In this document: piece after piece, positions 41,058 through 49,464 of the stretch | Position numbering within the stretch: position 1 is the first letter of the stretch | How the letters are laid out: each line of letters begins with the position of its first letter | Assembly: GCF_024623785.1 (NCBI RefSeq) | Contig: NZ_JANKBZ010000027.1 | Location: 1 to 64,000, forward strand | From: Archangium lipolyticum | Lineage (GTDB): Bacteria > Myxococcota > Myxococcia > Myxococcales > Myxococcaceae | Length of the DNA stretch: 64,000 bases | Reading direction: 5' to 3' | Position numbers and translations under genes: made by a program | Notes under the pieces: model-generated | What the model saw: the letters and a program-made list of their open reading frames with translations, nothing else | Database searches by the model: none | Told to the model about the DNA's origin: nothing

Positions 41058-44000
41058 TCAGATTCGCCGCCGGGCCTTCTGGGATTCGTGGTGGCGCAGC
41101 AGGAAGTCATAGAGCACCAACTCCTGTCTCCGGGCCGAGGAGCGCAGCAGCCGGTTCGCGTGCATGTGCAGGAAGCTCCAGGCCAGCTCCTCCAGCGGCA
41201 CTCCCAGACGGCCTTCCATGGCGCGCCCTCGCAGCTCCGCCGTGATGGGCTCGAGCACCCGTGAGCGCTTCCCCAATGCCGCCAGCCCCGCCGACAACGG
41301 TCCGTCCTCCGTCCCGCTTCCTCGCAGCACCGCTTCGATGCGCGCCCGCTCCTGGCGGTACCTCGCTCCAAGCTGGTGCGTGAAGTCCGCCTCCACCCTC
41401 ATCTCGCGTCCCAATTCCTCACGGGCTCGCGACAGAACGCCGTGCCTCGTCTGCTCCTCCAGGCCCAGGTCCTCCAGCAGCCGCGCCACACCCTCGAGCG
41501 CCAGCAGCCAGCGGGTCTCGGCTCCCTCGTCCCCGTTCAGTCCCTCCAGGATGGACAACACCGCCTCGCTGTCCGCGTGGAAGAGCCGCTCGGCCAGCCG
41601 TACACCTTCATCTCCGCCGTAGCGCTCCACCTCCCGCTCGTACGTGTCGAGCTGCACCCGCCACAGCAGCCCCTCTTCCATCAACGGTTCCATCCGCGCT
41701 TCCATCGCTGGCAGCACCTCTCCCGTCAGCCGCCCCGCGTCTCCGTGCAGTCGCACCCGCAGGTGCGGCTCCGGATCGTCGTAACGGATGAAGAACCACC
41801 CGTCAGCCGCCCCCGCGCCCATCGCCTCCCGCACGAGCGGTCCCACCGCCTCGCGCAACACCCGGTCCGCCGTGGCGCTCCCTCCGTACAGCTTCGCGTA
41901 CAGCCACTCGGAGCCAGGCGCGAAGCGCCGACGCACCCGGGCCGGCTCCGTGGGACGGGAGTCCTGGGGCTCTCGTGCTCGCGGCGTCTCCGGGCGCGCC
42001 CGCGTAAAGGGCAGCACCAGCTCGTGCACGTACCGGCCCTCGGGACCGCTCACGCACAGCTCGTGTCCACCAGGGAAGGGCTCCACCAGCGTCACCGTCT
42101 CCTGCCCCTTCGCGAGCTGTAGGAAGGTGTCCACCCAGAGCTCCCCCTCCAGGTCCAGCGGGAGCACGTTGTCTCCCTCCGACAGCCCCACGTGCCGCGG
42201 AATCCCTCGCCGCTCGCGCCAGCTTCGCACCTCGCGGTGCCGCGCCGCTCCGCGCAGCCCGGCCAGCCGCTCCACCTCCGCAGGCTCCACCCGCCAACGT
42301 GCCAGCGACAACACCAGCCGGCCCGCCGTCACCCGGGGCAGGAAGGCCGCGTCTTCCAAGGGGCCCCACTCCCAGCCCAGGCTCCCCGCCACGCCCTGCC
42401 CCTGCAGCGAGCACAGGAAGCGGTACAGCCCCAGGTTCCTTCCTCCGTGGTGGTGTGCCGTCGTCAGCCTTGGCAACACCTCGCACCCCAGCCGCTCCGA
42501 GCGCAGCACCACCCGGCTTCCCATCACCGACACCCGCAGATCCGTCACCGGTACCTGCCGCTCCTCCGGAGCCCCCGAGCGTCCCAGGTACGGAATCTCG
42601 TGGCCGCGCAGCACCGGGCGCAGTAGCACGTTGCCCACCCGTCCCTCCGGCAGGTGCACCACCTCCGCGAAGCACGCTTCCGGGCGCAGGGCTTCCTCCG
42701 CCCGCAGGTGCTCGCGCACCGCTTCCTCCAAGCGTGCGTCCGCGTGGCAGAAGCGCCCCAGCAGCCGCGCACCCGGAGGGCCTCCCACGCTCGCGAGGTG
42801 CAGGCGGAAGTGGCCCTCGGCGAGCGCCTCCTCCGAGGGCGCCGCCACCGCGGCCAGCACCTCGAAGGCATCCGGCAGGGGCAACGGTGACTCCACCGCG
42901 AGCGCCCGCTCGTCCTCCTCCGTCAGCGCCAGCTCGCCCCTTCCCGTCCAGAGCGTCTCCTCCCAGCGCCGCAGCAGGTGCGCGTGCCGCTCGCTCCAGC
43001 GCTTCTCCTCCGCCCGCCCGGGGAAAGCGAGTCCACGCAACAGCGGCTCGGCTTCCTCCGCCACGCCCCCGAAGCCAAGGCCCGACTCCTCGTCCAGTGC
43101 CTCCACCAGCGGCACTTCCCGGCCCTCGTAGCGCGCCAGGAAGGCGTCCCGGAAGCGACGCAGGGCCTCTCCGCCGCCTCGGGCCGGCACCAGCCGCCGC
43201 AGCAGCTCCACCCCGCGCACCACCTCCTTCACCACCGCCTCGCCCAGCACCGCCTCCGACGCCGGCCTCATCAGGTCCACCTGGAAGAGACGCGGCAGCG
43301 CGGGCCGGGCCGGCATCGCCTCCAGCCGCTCCGCCACCTCGCGGTAGCGCCTCGGGTGCACGCCCAGGCCCTGTCCGTCCAGGGACTCCAGCGTCGCGCG
43401 TGCCTCCTCCAGCCGCTCCACCAGCGGCCCGCCTCCGGGAAGCTGGCGCAGCTGCGACAGCACCTCGTGGATGGGCTCCGGCCCGGTGACGGGCGGCGAC
43501 AGCTCCGACACCAGGAGCTGCGCGTCCGCCAGCGCCTCCACGAAGGCCCGCGCCTCCTCGCGTGGCACCTCGGCGTCCGCTTCACACAGCGCCGCCGCCA
43601 GCTCCTCCAGGCGCGCGCCCCGCGCGGCGCGAGCCAGCGTGGCCTCCAGGTAGGGCGTTGGCTCCACCGCCACCAGGTGGTAGCCGCGCGTGCCGCCCTC
43701 CCGCCGCGCCTCCGCGTACCGCAGCCTCCCCGCCACCCGGTACAGGCTGGAGTTGGGCCGGAAGCGCAGCCCCCCGCGCCACTCCGGCCGCGCGGCCAGC
43801 GTCTCCGTGAGGGAGAAGAGGTAGTCCATGTCCAGCCGGGTGTGCCGCCGCGCTCCCGCCAGCGGCCCCAGCACCAGGCGTGTCCGGGCGCCCAGCTCGC
43901 CCAGCGCGCAGCCCGCGAAGAGCCCGAAGGGCGTGGCCCTCCCCGCCATGCGAGACAGGTAGCGTACCAGCGTCCGCTCCACCTTCTGTCCGCGCTCGCT

Positions 44001-44276
44001 CTCGGGCTCCTCCCACCAGACGCCGAGGCTCTCCTCCAGCGAGGGCGAGGCCAGGAAGAGGGCCTCGCGCACCTCGGGCCGCGTCACCACCTCGCGCAGC
44101 CGCTCGCGCGTGCGCCGCCGATCCGCCGCGAGTGCCGCCTCCAGCGCCGCGTCATCCCCCGCGGGCGCTCCGGAGCCTCCGGCTTCCGCGCTCCACTCCC
44201 TCAGCGCGTCATGAGGCAGCAGCGGCGTGCGCAGCACGAAGAATCCCGCGGGCCGCACGCCTGGTCGTTCTCCCAT
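41058..44276 (-). CDS. lanB: Class I lanthipeptide dehydratase LanB
   Basis: A 1072-residue full-length dehydratase. The large N-terminal glutamylation domain (about residues 60-700) includes the entry GFFVLRTPLLPHDAL, MAGRATPFGLFAGCALG (conserved LanB block), LDMDYLFSLTETL and RPNSSLYRVAGRLRY. The C-terminal elimination domain (about 790-1065) begins EWLYAKLYGGSATADRVLRE and contains WFFIRYDDPEPHLRVRLHGD. LanB transfers Glu from tRNA-Glu onto Ser/Thr of the precursor and then eliminates it. It starts nine bases after the lanC stop, third in the lanA-lanC-lanB order. Both domains being in one protein separates it from split thiopeptide enzymes. Confidence 0.92.
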   Translation of the reverse strand: MGERPGVRPAGFFVLRTPLLPHDALREWSAEAGGSGAPAGDDAALEAALAADRRRTRERLREVVTRPEVREALFLASPSLEESLGVWWEEPESERGQKVERTLVRYLSRMAGRATPFGLFAGCALGELGARTRLVLGPLAGARRHTRLDMDYLFSLTETLAARPEWRGGLRFRPNSSLYRVAGRLRYAEARREGGTRGYHLVAVEPTPYLEATLARAARGARLEELAAALCEADAEVPREEARAFVEALADAQLLVSELSPPVTGPEPIHEVLSQLRQLPGGGPLVERLEEARATLESLDGQGLGVHPRRYREVAERLEAMPARPALPRLFQVDLMRPASEAVLGEAVVKEVVRGVELLRRLVPARGGGEALRRFRDAFLARYEGREVPLVEALDEESGLGFGGVAEEAEPLLRGLAFPGRAEEKRWSERHAHLLRRWEETLWTGRGELALTEEDERALAVESPLPLPDAFEVLAAVAAPSEEALAEGHFRLHLASVGGPPGARLLGRFCHADARLEEAVREHLRAEEALRPEACFAEVVHLPEGRVGNVLLRPVLRGHEIPYLGRSGAPEERQVPVTDLRVSVMGSRVVLRSERLGCEVLPRLTTAHHHGGRNLGLYRFLCSLQGQGVAGSLGWEWGPLEDAAFLPRVTAGRLVLSLARWRVEPAEVERLAGLRGAARHREVRSWRERRGIPRHVGLSEGDNVLPLDLEGELWVDTFLQLAKGQETVTLVEPFPGGHELCVSGPEGRYVHELVLPFTRARPETPRAREPQDSRPTEPARVRRRFAPGSEWLYAKLYGGSATADRVLREAVGPLVREAMGAGAADGWFFIRYDDPEPHLRVRLHGDAGRLTGEVLPAMEARMEPLMEEGLLWRVQLDTYEREVERYGGDEGVRLAERLFHADSEAVLSILEGLNGDEGAETRWLLALEGVARLLEDLGLEEQTRHGVLSRAREELGREMRVEADFTHQLGARYRQERARIEAVLRGSGTEDGPLSAGLAALGKRSRVLEPITAELRGRAMEGRLGVPLEELAWSFLHMHANRLLRSSARRQELVLYDFLLRHHESQKARRRI

Positions 44277-44285
44277 GTCTCCATG

Positions 44286-45485
44286 CTACGCCGGAGGGCC
44301 GGGCAGCGAGGCGAGCAGCACCTTGTCCCACCCGGGCTCCTCTTCGCCCACCGCCGCGAGCAGGGCGAGCCCCGTCCCCGTCACGCCCGTCAGGAGCCCC
44401 GGGCCGTCCTCGTGCACGGGCCGTCGCAGCTCCAGCGCGCGCTCGAACCACGCCCGCGCCGCTCCGGCCAGGGCCTCGTCACCCGTGGTGTGGGCCACCC
44501 GGTGGAGCAGGTGTCCCAGGCCCGCCGCTCCGTGGCACAGGCCCGCGTCCGCCACCCGTGTCCTCTCCGGCCGGCGCGCCGCCGCCCGCCTCGCGATGGC
44601 CAGCGCGCGCGCCTCCCACTCCGGTACGCCCAGGGCCCTCGCCACCGCCAGCAGCACCGCGGCCACTCCCGGGTCTCCATAGCACCACGCCGTGCGCGCC
44701 ACCGGCCCCCGTCCGCCGCCCGGCTCCATCCAGGAAGGGAAGCCGCCCTCGTCGCGGGTGTCCTCCTGCGCGAGCAGCCAGCGCACCGCGCCCTCCAGCA
44801 GGGGCCGGGCTCTCTCCACCGCGACGCCGTGCGCGCAGGCCGCTCCCAGCACGCCCACCACGCCGGGCACGCCGTGCGCCACGCCCAGATTGAACCAGCC
44901 GTCCGGGTGGTGGGCGCGCAGTCCTGGCCGCATCCACTCGGGCGACGTCCACCACGTCAGCCCCGGGCCAAGGGGCCGCGCGAGCTCGCCCAGCCGCTCC
45001 ACCACGCGCTCCACCAGCGGGGCTCCCGAGGGCCGCGCCAGCCGCTCCAGCGCGTACACGCCCAGCCCCACCAGTCCCTCCACCAGGTCGTACGCGCTGT
45101 CCCAGGGAGCCTGGCCGAGCAGCTCCAGCAGCGCGGCGTCGAGGTCGCCGCTCGGGTCCTCGCCTCGTGGCCGCAAGGATTCGAGGGCCCAGGCCACACC
45201 GGTGAAGCCCTCGTAGAGCGAGGGCTCCATGGGCGTCTCCGCGACGGCGGTGGTGGCCGCGTCGAGCAGCGCCGCCGCGTGGGCCGCGTGGCCCTGTCCC
45301 GGGCGCGACGTGTCGAGGTGGGCGAAGAAGACGGCTTGTCCCGCGTGGCCATTGGCCAGGGACGCATCCTGCCCGAGGGGCAGCGCGCGCAGTTGCTCGG
45401 CGATGGAGTCGATGGCGGCCCAGGCCCGCGCGGCCGTGTCACCCACCAGCAGGGGGCGCCAGCGTGTCGTCGGCGGGGGCTTCAT
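44286..45485 (-). CDS. lanC: Lanthipeptide cyclase LanC
   Basis: A 399-residue (alpha/alpha) toroid cyclase. The zinc ligands are C268 in TAWCYGDPG and C317-H318 in AGLCHGAAGLGH. Earlier family turns are GHAGQAVF (46-53), YEGFTGVAWAL (91-101), YDLVEGLVGLG and the catalytic-His region NLGVAHGVPGVVGVL (199-213). It joins dehydrated Ser/Thr to Cys, forming lanthionine rings. It lies 85 bp downstream of lanA and overlaps no other gene. Full length and all ligands present, so it should be active. Confidence 0.95.
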   Translation of the reverse strand: MKPPPTTRWRPLLVGDTAARAWAAIDSIAEQLRALPLGQDASLANGHAGQAVFFAHLDTSRPGQGHAAHAAALLDAATTAVAETPMEPSLYEGFTGVAWALESLRPRGEDPSGDLDAALLELLGQAPWDSAYDLVEGLVGLGVYALERLARPSGAPLVERVVERLGELARPLGPGLTWWTSPEWMRPGLRAHHPDGWFNLGVAHGVPGVVGVLGAACAHGVAVERARPLLEGAVRWLLAQEDTRDEGGFPSWMEPGGGRGPVARTAWCYGDPGVAAVLLAVARALGVPEWEARALAIARRAAARRPERTRVADAGLCHGAAGLGHLLHRVAHTTGDEALAGAARAWFERALELRRPVHEDGPGLLTGVTGTGLALLAAVGEEEPGWDKVLLASLPGPPA

Positions 45486-45570
45486 CCGGGCTACGCCGTT
45501 CGTGTGAGGTCGGGGGCGCCGCTAGGGAAGGGCTCTACCCCGGCCTCTCATGAGGATGACCGGTGCGGCC

Positions 45571-45723
45571 TCAGTCGCAGGCGCGCGTGCAGGTGCGGGT
45601 GTACAGGTCGGAGTTCATTACCCGCTCGTCCTTCTTGGACTTCGTCTCGGAGCCCTGGAGGTTGCGCAGGGTCTCCTTGTTCAGCACGAGCTTCTTCTGG
45701 GTCTGCGTCTGTAGCGGGTTCAT
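45571..45723 (-). CDS. lanA: Class I lanthipeptide precursor peptide LanA
   Basis: A 50-residue precursor preceded by a perfect GGAGG six bases before the ATG. The leader has KLVLNKETLRNL (residues 11-22), the leader box found in many class I lanthipeptide precursors outside Firmicutes and equivalent in place to the FNLD box. After a charged linker comes the end SDLYTRTCTRACD (38-50), with T42, T44 and T46 plus C45 and C49 available for up to two methyllanthionine rings. The cleavage site is unknown; no GG or GA motif is present. It is the first gene of the lanA-lanC-lanB operon. Its small size hides it from gene callers. Confidence 0.88.
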   Translation of the reverse strand: MNPLQTQTQKKLVLNKETLRNLQGSETKSKKDERVMNSDLYTRTCTRACD

Positions 45724-45754
45724 GGCGGACCTCCAGGGAAGTATCTGAAAACGA

Positions 45755-45782
45755 AGAGTACAGGAAATGCCAGTACAGTCAA
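45755..45782 (-). promoter_or_regulatory. Candidate sigma-70-type promoter of lanA
   Basis: On the reverse strand TTGACT (45782-45777) and TACTCT (45760-45755) are separated by 16 bp, giving a leader of about 25 bases before lanA. Two GTAC-containing half sites (GTACTGG and CTGTACT) sit in the spacer and could bind a regulator. No factor is known. Confidence 0.5.
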
Positions 45783-45956
45783 AGAATTCGTGTTAAATCG
45801 GTGTAGTTTGGATTGCGCTGATGGGATGTGCGTTCGGGGTGGGTAATGTGTGTCCCGGCCCGGGTCAAGAGCGGCGATGAGCTCCTCGGGCAAACCTGTG
45901 TAATTCCTGAAGGTCTTCACCCTCGAGCAGGCTCCTTCGCGTTGTTCCGCCCTCGT

Positions 45957-45974
45957 GCTGAATCTATATTCAGC
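45957..45974. promoter_or_regulatory. 7-4-7 palindrome upstream of the P450 gene
   Basis: GCTGAATCTATATTCAGC has perfect arms GCTGAAT/ATTCAGC around CTAT. It lies 80 bases before the P450 GTG. The central TATATT could act as a -10 box, so the palindrome probably is an operator on that promoter. Confidence 0.45.
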
Positions 45975-46053
45975 GAGTGAGGTTGAGGTCACGCCGTGAA
46001 CCCGTCCTCATGACGCGGCGCACCCGAGGTTCGGTTCGTAGGAGGAGCGAGCA

Positions 46054-47301
46054 GTGCAACCCAGTGACTTCAATCCGTTGTCGCCCGTGGTCCGGGCCAA
46101 TCCCTATCCCTATTACGAGGTCCTCCGGGAGACCGCGCCCGTCCATTGGAACGCGCCGCTCGGGGTGCATCTCGTCAGCCGCTACGAGGACGTCCTCTTC
46201 GTCACGAAGAACCCCACGCCCTTCTCGTCCAAGCGGTCGCTGGTGCGCGAGGAGCAATACGCCGCGGTCGAGTCGGTGGCGCCGACCCTCGTGGGCACCC
46301 TGCGCAGGGGCAGTCTGCTCACCACGGATCCGCCGATCCACACGCGGCTGCGGAATCTGATCAGCCGCGCCTTCACACCCCGGCGCATCGCGGACATGGA
46401 GCCGCGCATCCGGCGGATCTCCCGTGAGCTGATCTCCCATCTGCCGGAGTCGGGCGAGTTCGACCTGATGAAGGCGCTGGCCGAGCCGCTGCCCATCATC
46501 GTCATCGCGGAGATGCTCGGGGTGGAGCCGGAGCGGCGGCATGACTTCAAGCGCTGGTCCGACGACACCGTCGCCTCCACCACCGTGTTGCTCAAGGGGG
46601 GAGACCCGGCCCTCGTCGAGCCGGGAGTCCGGGAGCTGCGGGACTACCTGGCGGGGGCGATCGAAGCGCGCCGTAAGGAGCCGCGGGAAGATCTCATCAG
46701 CGCGATGCTGGAGAACGATGAGAAGGAGGGCATGCTCACCGCGGAGACCGCCATCGACTTCTGCCGGCTGCTGCTGGTGGCCGGGAACGAGACCACCACC
46801 AACCTGCTCGGCAACGGCATGCGCGCGCTGCTGTCGCACCCGGAGCAGCTGGAGCGGCTCGCGGCGGAGCCGGCGCTGATTCCGAACGCGGTGGAGGAGA
46901 TGCTCCGGTACGACTCGCCCGTGCAGTCCATCACCCGGTTCGTCACCCAGGACGTGGAGATCGCCGGCACGCGCATCCCCGCGGGCTCGAACGTCATGGC
47001 GCTGCTCGGTTCCGCCAACCGCGATCCACGGAGGTACACGGACCCGGAGCGCTTCGACGTGACGCGCAACGCGCAGGGGATGGTCTCCTTCGGCCACGGC
47101 ATCCACTTCTGCCTGGGAGCGCCGCTGGCGCGGCTGGAGGCGAAGGTGGCGCTGGAGGAACTGCTCACACCGGGGCGCCGGTTCTCCTTCGCTCCGGGCC
47201 AGCGCGAGCAGGTGGAGCTCACGGACCACTTCTCCATCCGAGGCCCCAGGTCGCTACGGATGCGGGTGGAGTCCACGGGGCCTGTACGCGCCACGGCGTA
47301 G
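46054..47301 (+). CDS. Cytochrome P450
   Basis: A complete 415-residue bacterial P450. It has the PIHTRLRNLISRAFTPRRI C-helix region, the I-helix AGNETT (243-248), the ExxR pair E282-R285 in EEMLRY, and the haem loop FGHGIHFCLGAPLAR with the axial Cys353. The family is of the CYP107-like, soluble, ferredoxin-dependent kind. GTG at 46054 follows GGAGGAG. It is divergent from the lanthipeptide operon with 330 bp between, and no ferredoxin gene is adjacent. It may oxidise the peptide or be independent. Confidence 0.9.
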   Translation: MQPSDFNPLSPVVRANPYPYYEVLRETAPVHWNAPLGVHLVSRYEDVLFVTKNPTPFSSKRSLVREEQYAAVESVAPTLVGTLRRGSLLTTDPPIHTRLRNLISRAFTPRRIADMEPRIRRISRELISHLPESGEFDLMKALAEPLPIIVIAEMLGVEPERRHDFKRWSDDTVASTTVLLKGGDPALVEPGVRELRDYLAGAIEARRKEPREDLISAMLENDEKEGMLTAETAIDFCRLLLVAGNETTTNLLGNGMRALLSHPEQLERLAAEPALIPNAVEEMLRYDSPVQSITRFVTQDVEIAGTRIPAGSNVMALLGSANRDPRRYTDPERFDVTRNAQGMVSFGHGIHFCLGAPLARLEAKVALEELLTPGRRFSFAPGQREQVELTDHFSIRGPRSLRMRVESTGPVRATA

Positions 47302-47420
47302 CGGAGGCCCGCGCTCCTCGTTCCCATCAGGGCGATGCATCGCGTGTCGCGTCCGTTCAAGCCTGCGGGGGGAAGGGCTCGTATCTTCCCCGCGGAAGTC
47401 ACGCACCGAGGTGGAGACAT

Positions 47421-47729
47421 ATGCCGGGCAAAGCACCCATAGGTGGAGCGCTCGCCATTGAAGTCGCACTGAAGGCCGAGGCTGCGAACAGCCTCAAGGC
47501 GCTGGGACACCGGTTGGATCGCCAGCTCACCGAGCTGAGACAACTGGGGGAGCAGGTGATGGCGCTGGCGCCTGGCGAGGTGCGAGACAAGCGGCTCGCG
47601 GAGTACGAGGAGAAGCGGCGGGATGCCGAGTATCGGAAGTGGACGTTGATCGTGCAGCGTGAGGCGATGGGGCTCTTCAACCACGAGGACGTGGAGGAGA
47701 TCTACGGCGTCCCGCCGAAGCTGCGCTGA
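47421..47729 (+). CDS. Small helical hypothetical protein
   Basis: A 102-residue protein, mostly helical (ALAIEVALKAEAANSLKALG, RQLTELRQLGEQVMAL, RLAEYEEKRRDAEYRKWTLI) with an end NHEDVEEIYGVPPKLR. No membrane segment or known motif. ATG at 47421 follows a GGAGACAT site. It may form a coiled coil. It is not recognised. Confidence 0.6.
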   Translation: MPGKAPIGGALAIEVALKAEAANSLKALGHRLDRQLTELRQLGEQVMALAPGEVRDKRLAEYEEKRRDAEYRKWTLIVQREAMGLFNHEDVEEIYGVPPKLR

Positions 47730-47753
47730 GCCTCCACCCTCCGAGGAGCCGAA

Positions 47754-48221
47754 CTAGGCGGAGCGTCTGCCCGCGGGCGCGAGCGGGCCGGCATGTTCGC
47801 GGGCGTGCCGGGCCTCGGTGGCGAGCCCGGAGCGCTCCAGGCGCTCCGCGCCCCACGTCACCGCCTCGGCGAGGTGCTTGAAGGTGACGTAGGGCGTGGG
47901 GAGGGGCTTGAGGTGCTGGATGACGCTCAGCAGCAGCTTCATCACGGCGGAGTCGGTGACGAAGGCCACGCCCAGCGACAGCTCCCTCAGCCGTGCCTCG
48001 TTGCACCTCAACCATTCCACCTGCATGTGGCGCTGCTCGGGCGGACCGGGGTTGGGCGACCCGCTCAAGTCGAGGACGGTGACATGCGGCCCCCGGTCCA
48101 GGTAGCGCGTCCTTCGCACGAGTGACTCCGCGAACTGCTCGTTCGTCGGGGTGCCCGCGTACTGGACGATGAGCAGGGGCCACAGCGAGTCATCGAAGTG
48201 GATGTAGGTGCCAGGCGGCAT
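47754..48221 (-). CDS. STAS/SpoIIAA-like hypothetical protein
   Basis: A 155-residue cytoplasmic protein of a kind common in myxobacteria. Strand-helix segments MPPGTYIHFDDSLWPLLIVQ, HVTVLDLSGSPNPGPP, LGVAFVTDSAVMKLLLSVIQ and TFKHLAEAVTWGAERLERSG have the layout of STAS-like or SpoIIAA-like folds. The function is unknown. Convergent with the preceding small gene. Confidence 0.6.
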   Translation of the reverse strand: MPPGTYIHFDDSLWPLLIVQYAGTPTNEQFAESLVRRTRYLDRGPHVTVLDLSGSPNPGPPEQRHMQVEWLRCNEARLRELSLGVAFVTDSAVMKLLLSVIQHLKPLPTPYVTFKHLAEAVTWGAERLERSGLATEARHAREHAGPLAPAGRRSA

Positions 48222-48398
48222 GGATCGGGACTCCTCGGGTGGACGAGGAGCAAGCCCGAGGCCATGTCGCGATCACACCCATGCCGAGGCGCCGCCCGTG
48301 CGGCTCCCGGGTCATCGGACGCCATGAGGTGCCGTCTCACCCGGGGCGACGCTCGGATGCCCACCTACCCGTCGGGCAAGTGCCTTCCTTGTCGCTGA

Positions 48399-49403
48399 CT
48401 AGGGCTTCGCGTCCTGCTGCATGACCTCGCGCAGGAGGGAGGTGTCCACCAGGCCCGACAGGTCCGAGCTGGGGATGAAGCCGAGCTGTTGCGCGTGCCT
48501 GGCTACCTGCTCGAGCTGCTCGGGCATCGCGTCCTGCGCGGGCTCCAGGCGGCTGAAGGAGTCCTTCAGGATGGGCTCGGAGATGGGATGTCCGGTCACC
48601 TTGCCGAAGGCCTCGTTGACGCGCGAGACGAAGGCCTCGGGCTGTTGCTGCCACTGCTGGGTGAGGGCCGCGTGGGCGCGCAGCAGTTGTTTGAGCTGCT
48701 CGCGCCGCTCCTCCAGCACCTTGCGCGTGGTGACGAGCACGGTGGTGTGGAAGCGCTTGTTGGGCCACAGGTCGCGCTCGTTCACGAGGATGTGGCCACC
48801 GCCCTCGGCCACCATGCGCGCGCCCCAGGGCTCGGGCACCCAGGCTCCTTCGATTTTACCGTTGAGGAAGAGGCCGAGGATGTCCGGGTTGGACAGGGGG
48901 GTGACGGTGACGTCCTGCCCCACCTTGAGTCCCTGCTGGCCCAGCCAGTGCCGCAGGGCGATGTCCTGGGTGTTGCCCAGCTGCGGGCTGGCCAGCGTCT
49001 TGCCCTTGAGCTCCGCGGGAGTGCGCGCCGTCTTCGTCACCAGCACCGCGCCGCCATCCACGGCCACCGCGATGATGCGCAGCTCGCGCCCTGCCTTGAG
49101 GAAGGTGTTGATGGCCGGCCCCGTGCCCACGTACGAGGCATCGAGCGAGCCGGAGGAGAGCGCCTCCATGGCGGCGGGTCCCGCGTTGAACATCTTCAGC
49201 TCGATGTTGGGCACGGCCTGCTTGAACGCGCCCGAGCCGTTGCCCACCAACGCCTGGGCGTGGGTGATGTTGGGGAAGAAGCCGACCCGGAGCGGCTGCT
49301 CGGCGGCCCGCTTCGCCGCCTCTTCCTTCGACAGCTCCTTCTTGCAGCCGGCGACCGATACACAGAGAGCGGCGAGACTCGCGACGAGGAATCCAATACG
49401 CAT
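48399..49403 (-). CDS. ABC transporter substrate-binding lipoprotein (SsuA/TauA/NrtA type)
   Basis: A 334-residue periplasmic binding lipoprotein: signal MRIGFLVASLAALCVSVAGC. The mature part has RVGFFPNITHAQALVGNGSG, LDASYVGTGPAINTFLKAG, LKGKTLASPQLGNTQDIALR and GAWVPEPWGARM, typical of the sulfonate/nitrate/taurine family (PF09084/PF13379-like). It captures an anionic substrate for the permease encoded just upstream. Third gene of the leftward operon. The substrate cannot be read from sequence, but the linked cysteine-dioxygenase domain favours a sulfur compound. Confidence 0.88.
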   Translation of the reverse strand: MRIGFLVASLAALCVSVAGCKKELSKEEAAKRAAEQPLRVGFFPNITHAQALVGNGSGAFKQAVPNIELKMFNAGPAAMEALSSGSLDASYVGTGPAINTFLKAGRELRIIAVAVDGGAVLVTKTARTPAELKGKTLASPQLGNTQDIALRHWLGQQGLKVGQDVTVTPLSNPDILGLFLNGKIEGAWVPEPWGARMVAEGGGHILVNERDLWPNKRFHTTVLVTTRKVLEERREQLKQLLRAHAALTQQWQQQPEAFVSRVNEAFGKVTGHPISEPILKDSFSRLEPAQDAMPEQLEQVARHAQQLGFIPSSDLSGLVDTSLLREVMQQDAKP

Positions 49404-49464
49404 ATGTGCCGAGGGTGGGGCGGGTCGGGACCCGCCGCACATGGACCTGGGTACGAGTGCTCTG

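Larger units (their letters stand above)
45724..46053. other. Divergent control region between lanA and the P450 gene
   Basis: 330 bp, noticeably more AT-rich than the flanking genes. It carries the lanA promoter and the palindrome listed separately. A reverse-strand frame of 90 codons crosses it into lanA in another phase, but it lacks a ribosome binding site and host codon bias and is not counted as a gene. Confidence 0.6.

Noticed and set aside
42978-45806. A 942-codon open frame opposite lanB, lanC and lanA
   Set aside because: The three reverse-strand genes have full family matches; this frame is Arg/Gln/Pro-rich shadow sequence.
45720-45992. A 90-codon reverse frame across the lanA promoter region
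   Set aside because: It is in a different phase from lanA, has no ribosome binding site and covers the lanA promoter; lanA itself has a perfect site.
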